This document shows, piece by piece, positions 25,642 to 33,611 of a stretch of 64,000 nucleotides of DNA. The stretch comes from Longitalea luteola (GTDB lineage: Bacteria > Bacteroidota > Bacteroidia > Chitinophagales > Chitinophagaceae): NCBI RefSeq assembly GCF_017356035.1, contig NZ_JAFIQX010000002.1, positions 186,001 to 250,000 on the forward strand. The letters are read 5' to 3'. Numbering within the stretch: position 1 is the first letter of the stretch; each line of letters begins with the position of its first letter. The translations under genes were made by a program, and so were the position numbers. The notes beneath the pieces were generated by a model that saw nothing but the letters and a program-made list of their open reading frames with translations, did not search any database and was not told where the DNA came from.

Positions 25642-26418
25642 ATGTTAAAAGAAACTTTAATAAACGCTACCGAGGCTGGCGCCAGGGTGCTGCAGCATTA
25701 TTTTAATTCGAAAACCTTGCTGATCAGCAATAAAGAAGGAATCAACAACCTGGTTACCGAAGCTGACCATGCGGCTGAGAAAGCCATCATCGAAACAATT
25801 AAACAGCAGTTTTCCGATCATTATATTATGAGCGAGGAAGTGGGTGAGATCATTATGGACAGTGAGTATAAATGGATCATCGACCCCATCGACGGAACTG
25901 TGAACTTTGCCCATGGAATTCCCATTTGCTGCGTTTCCATCGGCCTCGAGCACAATGGCACCATGATCATGGGCGCTGTGCTGAACCCGTTTATCAAAGA
26001 ATATTATTTTGCCGAAAAAGGCAAAGGCGCTTCCCTGAATGGCGAGCCCATTCATGTAAGCGTTGAAAGCGATCTGATGAAATCCTGCCTGGTAACCGGC
26101 TTTCCCTACACGTATATCAATCAGCCTAACGGACCCCTGGAAGCATTCTCGCGGTTCATTCGCGCAGGAATACCTGTACGCCGCCTGGGTTCTGCCGCAA
26201 TGGACCTGTGCTGGGTGGCTGCCGGCCGTTTTGATGGCTTTTATGAACATAAGCTGCAGGCGTGGGACAGCGCCGCCGGATTTTTAATAGTGGAAGAAGC
26301 TGGTGGTAAAGTAACTGATTTTGAAGGCAAGCCTTATTCACCGTATCAACCGCATATCGCCGCTTCCAATGGAAAAATACATGACGATATGTTAAAATGG
26401 GTGAACGACAAAGCGTAG
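25642..26418 (+). CDS. Inositol monophosphatase family protein
   Basis: 258 residues, typical for the family. Metal-binding residues visible: E65/E66 (MSEEVGE), D81 and D84 in DPIDGTVNFAHG, and the WDSAAG motif (about 211-216) with the third Asp. Dephosphorylates myo-inositol-1-phosphate or related sugar phosphates with Mg2+; in bacteria SuhB-like members can also act in rRNA transcription. Soluble. Start fixed by the promoter placed four bases upstream of the ATG. Confidence 0.93.
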   Translation: MLKETLINATEAGARVLQHYFNSKTLLISNKEGINNLVTEADHAAEKAIIETIKQQFSDHYIMSEEVGEIIMDSEYKWIIDPIDGTVNFAHGIPICCVSIGLEHNGTMIMGAVLNPFIKEYYFAEKGKGASLNGEPIHVSVESDLMKSCLVTGFPYTYINQPNGPLEAFSRFIRAGIPVRRLGSAAMDLCWVAAGRFDGFYEHKLQAWDSAAGFLIVEEAGGKVTDFEGKPYSPYQPHIAASNGKIHDDMLKWVNDKA

Positions 26419-26548
26419 TCCGTCAATACCGGCCTGCCAAATAATTCTATAACTTTATTGGTCTTTTCTGCCTGCCCGTTACAGCGAATTACTGATCAGC
26501 GCGGCAGGTATTGCTATTTATTTAAATAGATAATATCATATCAGCACC

Positions 26549-27583
26549 ATGAGCGAAAGCAGAACAGAAGTAAGTTCCCTCGGCGAATTCGGGCTTATTC
26601 AGCACCTGACCAGAAATATTGAGCTCCAGAACGCCTCTTCCATCGTTGGCGTGGGCGATGATGCCGCCGTTATCGACCATTTTGGCAAACAAACGGTTAT
26701 AACGACCGACCTGTTGATCGAAGGCATTCATTTCGACCTCATGTATACCCCGCTTAAACACCTCGGCTACAAAAGCGTGGTGGTAAACATCAGTGATATT
26801 TACGCTATGAATGCTACCCCCACCCAGATCACGGTGAGTATCGGATTCAGCAACCGTTTCAGCGTGGAGGCGATCAGCGAGTTTTATGAGGGCATCTACG
26901 CCGCCTGCGAAAAATACGGGGTCGACCTGGTTGGCGGCGACACGAGTTCCTCCCAAAAGGGCTTTGTAATTTCGGTAACCGCTATCGGCGAAGTGACGCC
27001 AGGTAAATATGTTAGAAGAAATACCGCCCAAAAAGGCGATCTTATCTGCTGCAGCGGCGACCTGGGTGCCGCCTATGTGGGCTTATTGTTCCTGGAACGT
27101 GAAAAACAGATCTACCTCGAACACCCGCAGGTGCAGCCCGACCTGGAAGGGGAAACTTATGTAATAGGCCGGTTGTTAAAACCCGATGCCCGCAAAGACA
27201 TTATCGAGTTCCTTGAAATGCAGAATATTGTACCAACCGCGATGATGGATATCAGCGACGGGCTCAGCTCCGAGATTCTCCACATTTGCGAACAAAGTCA
27301 GCTTGGATGCGTATTGTATGAAGAAAAATTACCCATAGCCGAAGAAATGCGCAAAGCAGCTTTTAAATTTGAAATAGACCCAACGGCCTGCGCTTTGAGC
27401 GGGGGCGAAGACTATGAATTACTGTTCACGATGTCACAATCAGATTATGAAAAGATCGTTTTAAATGAGCAGATCAGTGTGATCGGTTATATGACCGATG
27501 CAGCTGAAGGGTTGAAAATCAACACCAAAGGCGGTCATGTGCATTCCATTACGGCCCAGGGATGGAACGCCTTTAAAAAATAA
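26549..27583 (+). CDS. thiL: Thiamine-monophosphate kinase
   Basis: 344 residues. ThiL hallmarks: GEFGLIQHLT, VGVGDDAAVID, TTDLLIEGIHFDL, KSVVVNISDIYAMNA, VDLVGGDTSSSQ and MMDISDGLSSEI, then SGGEDYELLFT. Phosphorylates thiamine monophosphate to thiamine diphosphate with ATP, the last step of TPP synthesis. No TPP riboswitch seen upstream. An S41 protease gene follows after 12 bases, probably co-transcribed. Confidence 0.95.
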   Translation: MSESRTEVSSLGEFGLIQHLTRNIELQNASSIVGVGDDAAVIDHFGKQTVITTDLLIEGIHFDLMYTPLKHLGYKSVVVNISDIYAMNATPTQITVSIGFSNRFSVEAISEFYEGIYAACEKYGVDLVGGDTSSSQKGFVISVTAIGEVTPGKYVRRNTAQKGDLICCSGDLGAAYVGLLFLEREKQIYLEHPQVQPDLEGETYVIGRLLKPDARKDIIEFLEMQNIVPTAMMDISDGLSSEILHICEQSQLGCVLYEEKLPIAEEMRKAAFKFEIDPTACALSGGEDYELLFTMSQSDYEKIVLNEQISVIGYMTDAAEGLKINTKGGHVHSITAQGWNAFKK

Positions 27584-27595
27584 ACCGGTGATAGC

Positions 27596-29116
27596 ATGAT
27601 GCAGAAGATTTCGTACGTAGGCTTTATTGTAGCAATTACCTGCCTTATTGGCTGTTCTGCATCCCGGCAATCCTACAACCCGCAACGCACATACACCAAA
27701 AAACAATTACAACAGGATTACCGCGTTTTCCGGGGCGTGCTCGAAGAATCGCACCCCAGCCTGTATTGGTTCACCTCCAAAGACAGCATGGATTATTATT
27801 TCGATGAGGGATTTAACCGCCTGAGGGATTCCATGACTGAATTACAATTCCGGAATGTGCTTTCCTATGTGGTAAATAAGGTACATTGCGGGCATACGGC
27901 TGTCAAATACTCCAAAAAATACGGCCGGTACATCGATACGGCAAAAATAAAGATGTTTCCCCTGAGCTTTAAGGTGTGGAGCGATTCCCTGGCCATAACC
28001 GCCAATATCAATAGAAAAGATTCTATTCTGAAATACGGTACACTGGTAACCGCCATCGATGGCTATAGCGTTCGCCAACTTACCGATACGTTCATGAATT
28101 ATATTTCGGGTGATGGCCACAGCATAAACGGAAAATACCAAAGCCTCAGCAACAGCGGCGCTTTTGGAAGCCTTTACCGCAATATCATTGGCCTGAAAGA
28201 CCAAATAACGGTAACCTATATTGACAGCACGGGCGCAGAACAAACCGTAACCGTGCCCGTATTCGATCCCTCAGTGGATGATAAGGATACGGCAGCAAAA
28301 GTTTCGAAATCAGGGCAGGCTCCGAAACCATCCAAAGAGAACCCGCGTCATTTTTCGTGGAAGGCACGTTATGTACAGATAGATACCACCCTGTCTTCCG
28401 CATACATGACCGTTCATACGTTTGCACGGGGAAATAAATTGAGATCTTTCTTTCGCCAGGCTTTCAGAGAACTGGAAAAGCGGAAGATCCAACACCTGGT
28501 GGTTGACGTTCGTACCAACGGCGGGGGCGATGCAGGCATTTCCACCCTGTTGACCCGCTACCTGGCTGATAAAAAATTCAAGCTGGCCGATTCGTTATAC
28601 GCCGTTCGCAGAAGCAGTAAATACCATAAATACATTTCCTGGCAGCCATTCTACTGGTCGCTGATGCAATTTGTAACGCACAAGAAAAAAGACGGACTGT
28701 ATCATTTCGGATATTTTGAACGCCACTATTTCCGGCCTAAAAAACGACATCATTTCGACGGTAATATTTACCTGGTTACCGGTGGTAACTCCTTTTCAGC
28801 AACCACCCTGTTCGTGAAAGCGCTGCAGGGTCAGCAGAATGTGAAAGTGATCGGCGAAGAGACGGGTGGGGGCGCTTATGGCAACTCAGCGTGGATGATC
28901 CCGGATGTAACACTGCCTAATACCAAAGTACGGTTCCGCCTTCCCAAATTCAGGTTGGTTATGGATAAAAACATGGTGAAGGAAGGGCGTGGCATTATGC
29001 CGGATATCCAGGTGTCGCCAACCCGTGAAACCATTCTGCGGGGCATCGATCCGAAAGCGGCCGTTATCCGCCGGATGATCATGCACAAGAACAAGATCGG
29101 CATCGCTCAGCAATAA
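27596..29116 (+). CDS. S41 family peptidase, lipoprotein
   Basis: 506 residues. Lipoprotein signal with lipobox LIGCSAS (Cys about 19), so membrane-anchored in the periplasm. N-terminal region with SLYWFTSKDSMDYYFDEG and HCGHTAVKYS, a PDZ-like part (GTLVTAIDGYSVRQL), then the tail-specific protease domain (DVRTNGGGDAGISTL; NSFSATTLFVKALQG with the nucleophile at Ser401 or Ser399; GEETGGGAYGNS). Degrades or processes envelope proteins; target unknown. A second ATG follows directly. Its last 10 bases overlap nagA, convergent. Confidence 0.88.
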   Translation: MMQKISYVGFIVAITCLIGCSASRQSYNPQRTYTKKQLQQDYRVFRGVLEESHPSLYWFTSKDSMDYYFDEGFNRLRDSMTELQFRNVLSYVVNKVHCGHTAVKYSKKYGRYIDTAKIKMFPLSFKVWSDSLAITANINRKDSILKYGTLVTAIDGYSVRQLTDTFMNYISGDGHSINGKYQSLSNSGAFGSLYRNIIGLKDQITVTYIDSTGAEQTVTVPVFDPSVDDKDTAAKVSKSGQAPKPSKENPRHFSWKARYVQIDTTLSSAYMTVHTFARGNKLRSFFRQAFRELEKRKIQHLVVDVRTNGGGDAGISTLLTRYLADKKFKLADSLYAVRRSSKYHKYISWQPFYWSLMQFVTHKKKDGLYHFGYFERHYFRPKKRHHFDGNIYLVTGGNSFSATTLFVKALQGQQNVKVIGEETGGGAYGNSAWMIPDVTLPNTKVRFRLPKFRLVMDKNMVKEGRGIMPDIQVSPTRETILRGIDPKAAVIRRMIMHKNKIGIAQQ

Positions 29117-30204
29117 ACCCGCTGCAGCTCCAGGTTATTATCAAACACTACAAAATCGGCGCGGTAGCTTTTTTCAATTCTTCCAAGTTTTTTACCGGTA
29201 AGCAATTTCGCAGGGTACGCTGACGCCATCCGTAAAGCTTCTTCCAGCTCAATACCGGCATGCGCAACTGCATTTTTTACACATTGCAGCATGGTTAGTG
29301 CCGATCCCGATAAAGTGCCATCAGGCAAAACATACCGGTCGCCACGGAACAGGTGCTGGTATTCGCCGGTAGTGGTTTCGGCCACTGCATCGGTAATAAA
29401 GAACAGGCGCTGGTGCATGATCTTCTTTGCAATTCGGACCGCTGCATAATCTACATGTACACCATCGCAAACAATACTGCTCATCACTTGCGGATGATTC
29501 ATGATAGCTCCCACCATTCCCGGCTCGCGATGCTGTAGCGGCGACATGGCATTATACAGGTGGGTGGCTGCCGGTATCCCATCGTTGAAAGCGTTCGTAG
29601 CCTGTTGGTAACTGGCATTGCTGTGGCCGGCGGAAACAATGATGTTATGTTTGATCAACAGCTCCATGACCGCCGCATCGCATACCTCCGGCGCTACGGT
29701 CATCATCTTAAAGACGCCTTCCCCTTTTTTCAACAGCATTCCCACTTCTTGCAGCGTAGGTTTCTTTACACAAGCTTCGAGGTGTGCGCCTCTTTTTACG
29801 GGATTGATATACGGGCCTTCCAGGTGCAGCCCCAACAAACCCTTTCCGCCCTGTTCCCAATAAGACCTAACCACTTCAAAGCCCTGCAGGAATTTGTCGA
29901 TGGTGTTGGTAGCCATGGTGATCATAAAATGCGTACAGCCGCCAAACAGACAATAATCATAGGTAGCTTTCAAAGATTCCACACTTAACTCATGCGAGAA
30001 CAGTTTGCCGTTGCCGCCATAGATCTGAAGGTCAATGAAAGCAGGGGCCAGGGTAAATCCGCTCAGGTCTTCTATGCTGTATTGCGAAGGAATTTCATCG
30101 GCATTCACCAGGGCAACTATTTCATCATTATCCGTCAAAACCGCTTTGTTTTCTTCAATACGTTTGCCTGTAAATATTTTTCCGTTCGTATATGCTGTAG
30201 ACAT
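29107..30204 (-). CDS. nagA: N-acetylglucosamine-6-phosphate deacetylase
   Basis: 365 residues. Amidohydrolase-fold NagA: FIDLQIYGGNGKLF, HLEGPYINPVKRGAH (metal Glu), SAGHSNASY (metal His), ATHLYNAMSPLQHREPG and the catalytic Asp in FITDAVAETTTGEY. Converts GlcNAc-6-P to GlcN-6-P and acetate in aminosugar or cell-wall recycling. No nagB or transporter in the window. Downstream of the nitrilase gene with 77 nt between; overlaps the S41 gene tail by 10 bp. Confidence 0.93.
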   Translation of the reverse strand: MSTAYTNGKIFTGKRIEENKAVLTDNDEIVALVNADEIPSQYSIEDLSGFTLAPAFIDLQIYGGNGKLFSHELSVESLKATYDYCLFGGCTHFMITMATNTIDKFLQGFEVVRSYWEQGGKGLLGLHLEGPYINPVKRGAHLEACVKKPTLQEVGMLLKKGEGVFKMMTVAPEVCDAAVMELLIKHNIIVSAGHSNASYQQATNAFNDGIPAATHLYNAMSPLQHREPGMVGAIMNHPQVMSSIVCDGVHVDYAAVRIAKKIMHQRLFFITDAVAETTTGEYQHLFRGDRYVLPDGTLSGSALTMLQCVKNAVAHAGIELEEALRMASAYPAKLLTGKKLGRIEKSYRADFVVFDNNLELQRVYC

Positions 30205-30281
30205 GCTTTTTGCTTAATTCAGTTTGGTTGGGTTGGCCTCCCCCTGCCCCTCCGAAAGGAGGAGGAGGAAGTGATGTTGTT

Positions 30282-31157
30282 TTATGCTAATATAAACCGG
30301 TCGGCATCTTTCAGGAAAGGCAGCTTATTCCTTACTTCATCTAGGGCTGCTTTTTCGAGGGTAATAGTGAAAATGTCTTCCTCTTTGGCCCTGGTATACA
30401 AAACTGTTCCCAGGGCATCCACCACCATGCTGTCGCCACTATAATAAATGCCATTGCCATCATTGCCTACGCGGTTTACGCCCACCACATAACACTGGTT
30501 CTCTATAGCCCTTGCCTGCAACAATGTTTTCCAGGCATGGTTGCGTCTTTCAGGCCAGTTGGCAACATAGATCAACACATCGTATTCGGGTGTATTTTCA
30601 ATAGCAGAAGAGCCGGCTTCCTGCGGCGGCGCCACCGGAAAGTCATGGGCTTCCATTTCCGAAGCAACCAGGTCGGCCAGGGAGGAGGCTGCCGGTTTTT
30701 GCCGGCTCCACACCGGGAAACGCAGGTCATAACATACCAGCAGGTTGATCTTCCAGCCTTTCACTGAAGCGATCAACCGTTTATTGCCGGGCGAATAATG
30801 TTGGTCTTCATGGGCATAGCCAAACAAATGGCGTTTGTCATAATAGCCATATTGGCCGTTAGGCAACATCCATACCAGGCGGTTGTAATAGCTGCCATCC
30901 TCTTCAATGATCAAACTACCGGTGAGGATGATCTTTTTTTCAGCAGCCCGTTTCTTCATCCAGGCCACGGTAGGGCCATCCATTTTTTCCGCCAGCTTTT
31001 CAGCCTGCATACTAAAACCGGTGCTGAACATTTCCGGCAATATTACCACTTCCGTACGCTGCAACTGCCTTATCTTTTCCTCCAGCATTTGCAGGTTGGC
31101 GCTCTTGTCTTCCCAATGCAAATCGGTTTGTATAGTAGTAATGGTAAGCGTTGACAT
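30282..31157 (-). CDS. Nitrilase-superfamily amidohydrolase (omega-amidase-like)
   Basis: 291 residues. Catalytic triad visible: E42 (ILPEMFSTGF), K108 (YYDKRHLFGY), C142 (LLVCYDLRFPVW). The VANWPERRNHAWKTLLQARAIEN segment fits the YafV/Nit2 omega-amidase branch, which hydrolyses 2-oxoglutaramate or related amides. Unusual: about 38 extra residues (153-190, rich in Ala, Ser, Pro and Glu) between WSRQ and EYDVLIYVANWPE, where relatives have a few residues; in the fold this lies in a surface loop near the active site. Cytosolic. Confidence 0.9.
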   Translation of the reverse strand: MSTLTITTIQTDLHWEDKSANLQMLEEKIRQLQRTEVVILPEMFSTGFSMQAEKLAEKMDGPTVAWMKKRAAEKKIILTGSLIIEEDGSYYNRLVWMLPNGQYGYYDKRHLFGYAHEDQHYSPGNKRLIASVKGWKINLLVCYDLRFPVWSRQKPAASSLADLVASEMEAHDFPVAPPQEAGSSAIENTPEYDVLIYVANWPERRNHAWKTLLQARAIENQCYVVGVNRVGNDGNGIYYSGDSMVVDALGTVLYTRAKEEDIFTITLEKAALDEVRNKLPFLKDADRFILA

Positions 31158-31187
31158 GATATTAAATTAGTGAACCAAAGGTAATCA

Positions 31188-31217
31188 TTGTGCCTATCGC
31201 CAACAGGGTTATTTTTG
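31188..31217 (+). promoter_or_regulatory. Promoter of the 31223 gene, near-leaderless layout
   Basis: TTG (31188-31190), 19 nt, TATTTTTG (31210-31217): a full match with optimal spacing, five bases before the ATG. It rules out the upstream in-frame GTG at 31190 as start. Confidence 0.75.
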
Positions 31218-31222
31218 TGTTT

Positions 31223-31699
31223 ATGAGAAGCGCATCTGTTCATGAATTAAAGCAGGAACTATTGACCAAACCGGCCGCTGAGTTAACTGACTTATGCCTG
31301 CGGCTGGCAAAATATAAAAAAGAGAACAAGGAGTTATTAACGTACCTGCTTTTCGAAGCGCATGATGAGGCTGCTTATATAGAATCAATTAAAAGGGAAG
31401 TAAATGAACAATTTGCGGAGATCAACCACAGCAATCTGTATTTTGTTAAGAAGACGCTGCGTAAGATCCTGAGGAACATCAATACGCATATACGGTACAC
31501 CGGTTCTGCACAGGTTACCGTCGATCTGCTGATCTATTTTTGCCAGTCCATTAAGGCATCCGGCATCCCTATTGAAAAAAATCCCATCATTGCTAATTTG
31601 TACAAAGGGCAGGTACAGAAAATCAATAAAACACTGTTGGGCCTGCATGAAGACCTGCAATACGATTATTCAAAAACAGTGGCTGAGTTGCATGTATAA
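31223..31699 (+). CDS. Helical cytoplasmic protein of unknown function
   Basis: 158 residues. Predominantly helical and charged (HELKQELLTKPAAELTDLCL, LTYLLFEAHDEAAYIESIKR, VKKTLRKILRNINTHIRYT). No signal peptide, membrane helix or metal motif. I do not recognise the family, although similar sequences are familiar from Bacteroidota. The start at 31223 is set by the promoter directly upstream. Confidence 0.75.
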   Translation: MRSASVHELKQELLTKPAAELTDLCLRLAKYKKENKELLTYLLFEAHDEAAYIESIKREVNEQFAEINHSNLYFVKKTLRKILRNINTHIRYTGSAQVTVDLLIYFCQSIKASGIPIEKNPIIANLYKGQVQKINKTLLGLHEDLQYDYSKTVAELHV

Positions 31700-31914
31700 T
31701 TCGCTGACATATTTCATAGTACGTTATGAATCTATATAAGATTTCCTCCCGTATATAGTAGGTACATTCACCAGGCATTAACAAAATCTTGATCTTTTGT
31801 ATACAACTCGCTGTTGTCTTTCGTTATCTTATATAATAGCAGTCGTAGTTGTTTGGTCATAAACACACGTATGTGGTGCGTAATTTGTATAATAACCTAT
31901 GTAATGCTAATACA

Positions 31915-32433
31915 ATGAACATTTCAATCCGGCCTGAGCAACCGGCCGACATAGATGAAATTCATGAGCTCAATACATTGGTATTCGGGCAGGAGAATGA
32001 AGCAAGGTTGGTAGATCATGTGCGCCAGGGTCCTCATTTCATTCCGGAATTATCATTGGTTGCGTATTCAGATAATGAATTGATCGGATATATTTTATTT
32101 TCCCAGATCACTATCACAAACGGCGACTACCGACATCAAAGTTTGGGGTTGACTTCTATGGTAGTGCATCCTGCGTTTCAAAAAAGAGGGATTGGTTCCA
32201 GGATGATCGCTGTTGGTTTACAAAAAGCTACAGACCTGGGTTATACCGATGTATTTGTTTTTGGACATGAACATTATTTTCCAAAATTTGGATTCCTTCC
32301 TGCTGCCCGGTGGCACATCAGACCACCTTTTGATGCACCTGCCGACGTATTTATGGCATTAGAATTAATCCCCAACGCATTATCAAATGTGTCGGGGATC
32401 GTTGAATTTCCTATAGAGTTTTCTGTAATATAA
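31915..32433 (+). CDS. GNAT family N-acetyltransferase
   Basis: 172 residues. GNAT fold: NISIRPEQPADIDEIHELN, SLVAYSDNELIGYILFSQI, the acetyl-CoA loop LTSMVVHPAFQKRGIGSRMIAVGL (Q/RxxGxG/A) and VFVFGHEHYFPKFGF. The last matches YhbS/PhnO-like acetyltransferases with the YY..FGF motif. Substrate unknown. The ATG at 31915 is chosen; 22 extra residues from 31849 do not fit the family. Confidence 0.9.
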   Translation: MNISIRPEQPADIDEIHELNTLVFGQENEARLVDHVRQGPHFIPELSLVAYSDNELIGYILFSQITITNGDYRHQSLGLTSMVVHPAFQKRGIGSRMIAVGLQKATDLGYTDVFVFGHEHYFPKFGFLPAARWHIRPPFDAPADVFMALELIPNALSNVSGIVEFPIEFSVI

Positions 32434-32509
32434 ATTCTTCTTTACTGCCATAGGAAGGCACCGTTTGTTTTGAGCTCTGCGAATTGTTGTGCCCACGTTG
32501 GTTTCTTCC

Positions 32510-33391
32510 TTATTGAAACTTATATCTTATTGCCAATCCATGCGATAGTCCGGTGAACGGAGTAATGGAGAGATTGGGATTTTTGATCAGTTTTGTTTTA
32601 TGCAGCTTTGGCACTAATATACCGGTCAGCGTACCCTGTGTTATTCCCAATAAAATATCAGACGGGAAATGCAAGCCACCGCGATGCCGCCACCAGGCAG
32701 TTACGCCGGTTGCAGCGCCTGCCAATCCATACCACACCCATTTCGCTTTTGAATCGGGATGGTAGTCGGCCCATACCTGTGCAAAAAAGAACGTGGAAGT
32801 GGCTACCAGTGCTACGTGCCCTGCATAAAATGAATTTTTACCACCGCCTCGCGTACGATAATCCAGTGGTGTTTCTTCATGATACACATACGGTCTGTAC
32901 CTGTTTGTAAAGTAGGTGGAACCTGTATACAACAACCCGGTGATCGACATGGCTTCGAGGTACAGGAACGAAAGCTTTGCTATGTCTTTCCGCATCTTTT
33001 TGTCGAACAGGAAAAATACAGGCACCGGCATCGATCCATAAAATGGTAAATAACTAATGTCATCCACTTTTTTATTGTATGGGCGTATTCCCCAACGATC
33101 GAAACCGTTAACGTCTGACTTATTCAATGCAAGTACTTTTTCTTCATTCGTAGGATCTTTACTGTAGATCTTTGTAAATGCATATAAAGACCACAAAGTT
33201 CCTGTAGCGGTCACCGGTATATCGGCGCCCCAGTTCATTTTATAAACCTCTTTCGGCTCTTCTTTTACTTCTTTTATTTCCGGCTGTTGTAAGGGAATTG
33301 TATCGACCCGTAGGCTTGCAGAATCGTTCTGTGCACGTACTGATGCGAATACAAAAAGGAAAGCCGGAACTGCTGCATATACTTTCTTCAT
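32510..33391 (-). CDS. PAP2 superfamily phosphatase, periplasmic/membrane
   Basis: 293 residues. Signal peptide 1-20, then several hydrophobic helices. The three PAP2 catalytic motifs are visible: NRYRPYVY, SFYAGHVALVATS and RHRGGLHFPSDILLG. Dephosphorylates lipid phosphates such as undecaprenyl or phosphatidic acid derivatives at the envelope. C-terminus SHGLAIRYKFQ ends like an outer-membrane strand. Monocistronic. Confidence 0.9.
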   Translation of the reverse strand: MKKVYAAVPAFLFVFASVRAQNDSASLRVDTIPLQQPEIKEVKEEPKEVYKMNWGADIPVTATGTLWSLYAFTKIYSKDPTNEEKVLALNKSDVNGFDRWGIRPYNKKVDDISYLPFYGSMPVPVFFLFDKKMRKDIAKLSFLYLEAMSITGLLYTGSTYFTNRYRPYVYHEETPLDYRTRGGGKNSFYAGHVALVATSTFFFAQVWADYHPDSKAKWVWYGLAGAATGVTAWWRHRGGLHFPSDILLGITQGTLTGILVPKLHKTKLIKNPNLSITPFTGLSHGLAIRYKFQ

Positions 33392-33521
33392 AGCTATCCC
33401 TTTTGTGTTAATATGTTATATTACCCTTACATTTTTGCAATGTTTATGCCATGGAACATAGTGGGGAAGCGAGCTGGCGCGCTATTGAGCCAGTAATCAA
33501 AAGTGAAGAAAACCAACTAAT

Positions 33522-33566
33522 TGAAAAAGCCCGGACGATCATTCTATACATGAAGATCATCCGGGC
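33522..33566 (-). terminator. Terminator between the GH63 and PAP2 genes (bidirectional-looking)
   Basis: GCCCGGaCGATC (33529-33540) pairs with GATCaTCCGGGC (33555-33566); T-rich on both sides (CTTTTTC on minus, ATTTAATTTTT on plus). Lies 46 nt after the GH63 stop. Confidence 0.7.
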
Positions 33567-33611
33567 ATTTAATTTTTATTAGTAGAGGTTTCGGCAGTTC
33601 TCCATTGAACC

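Noticed and set aside
26419-26548. TPP riboswitch before thiL
   Set aside because: The gap is 130 bp and lacks the conserved CUGAGA and ACCUGA-type elements.
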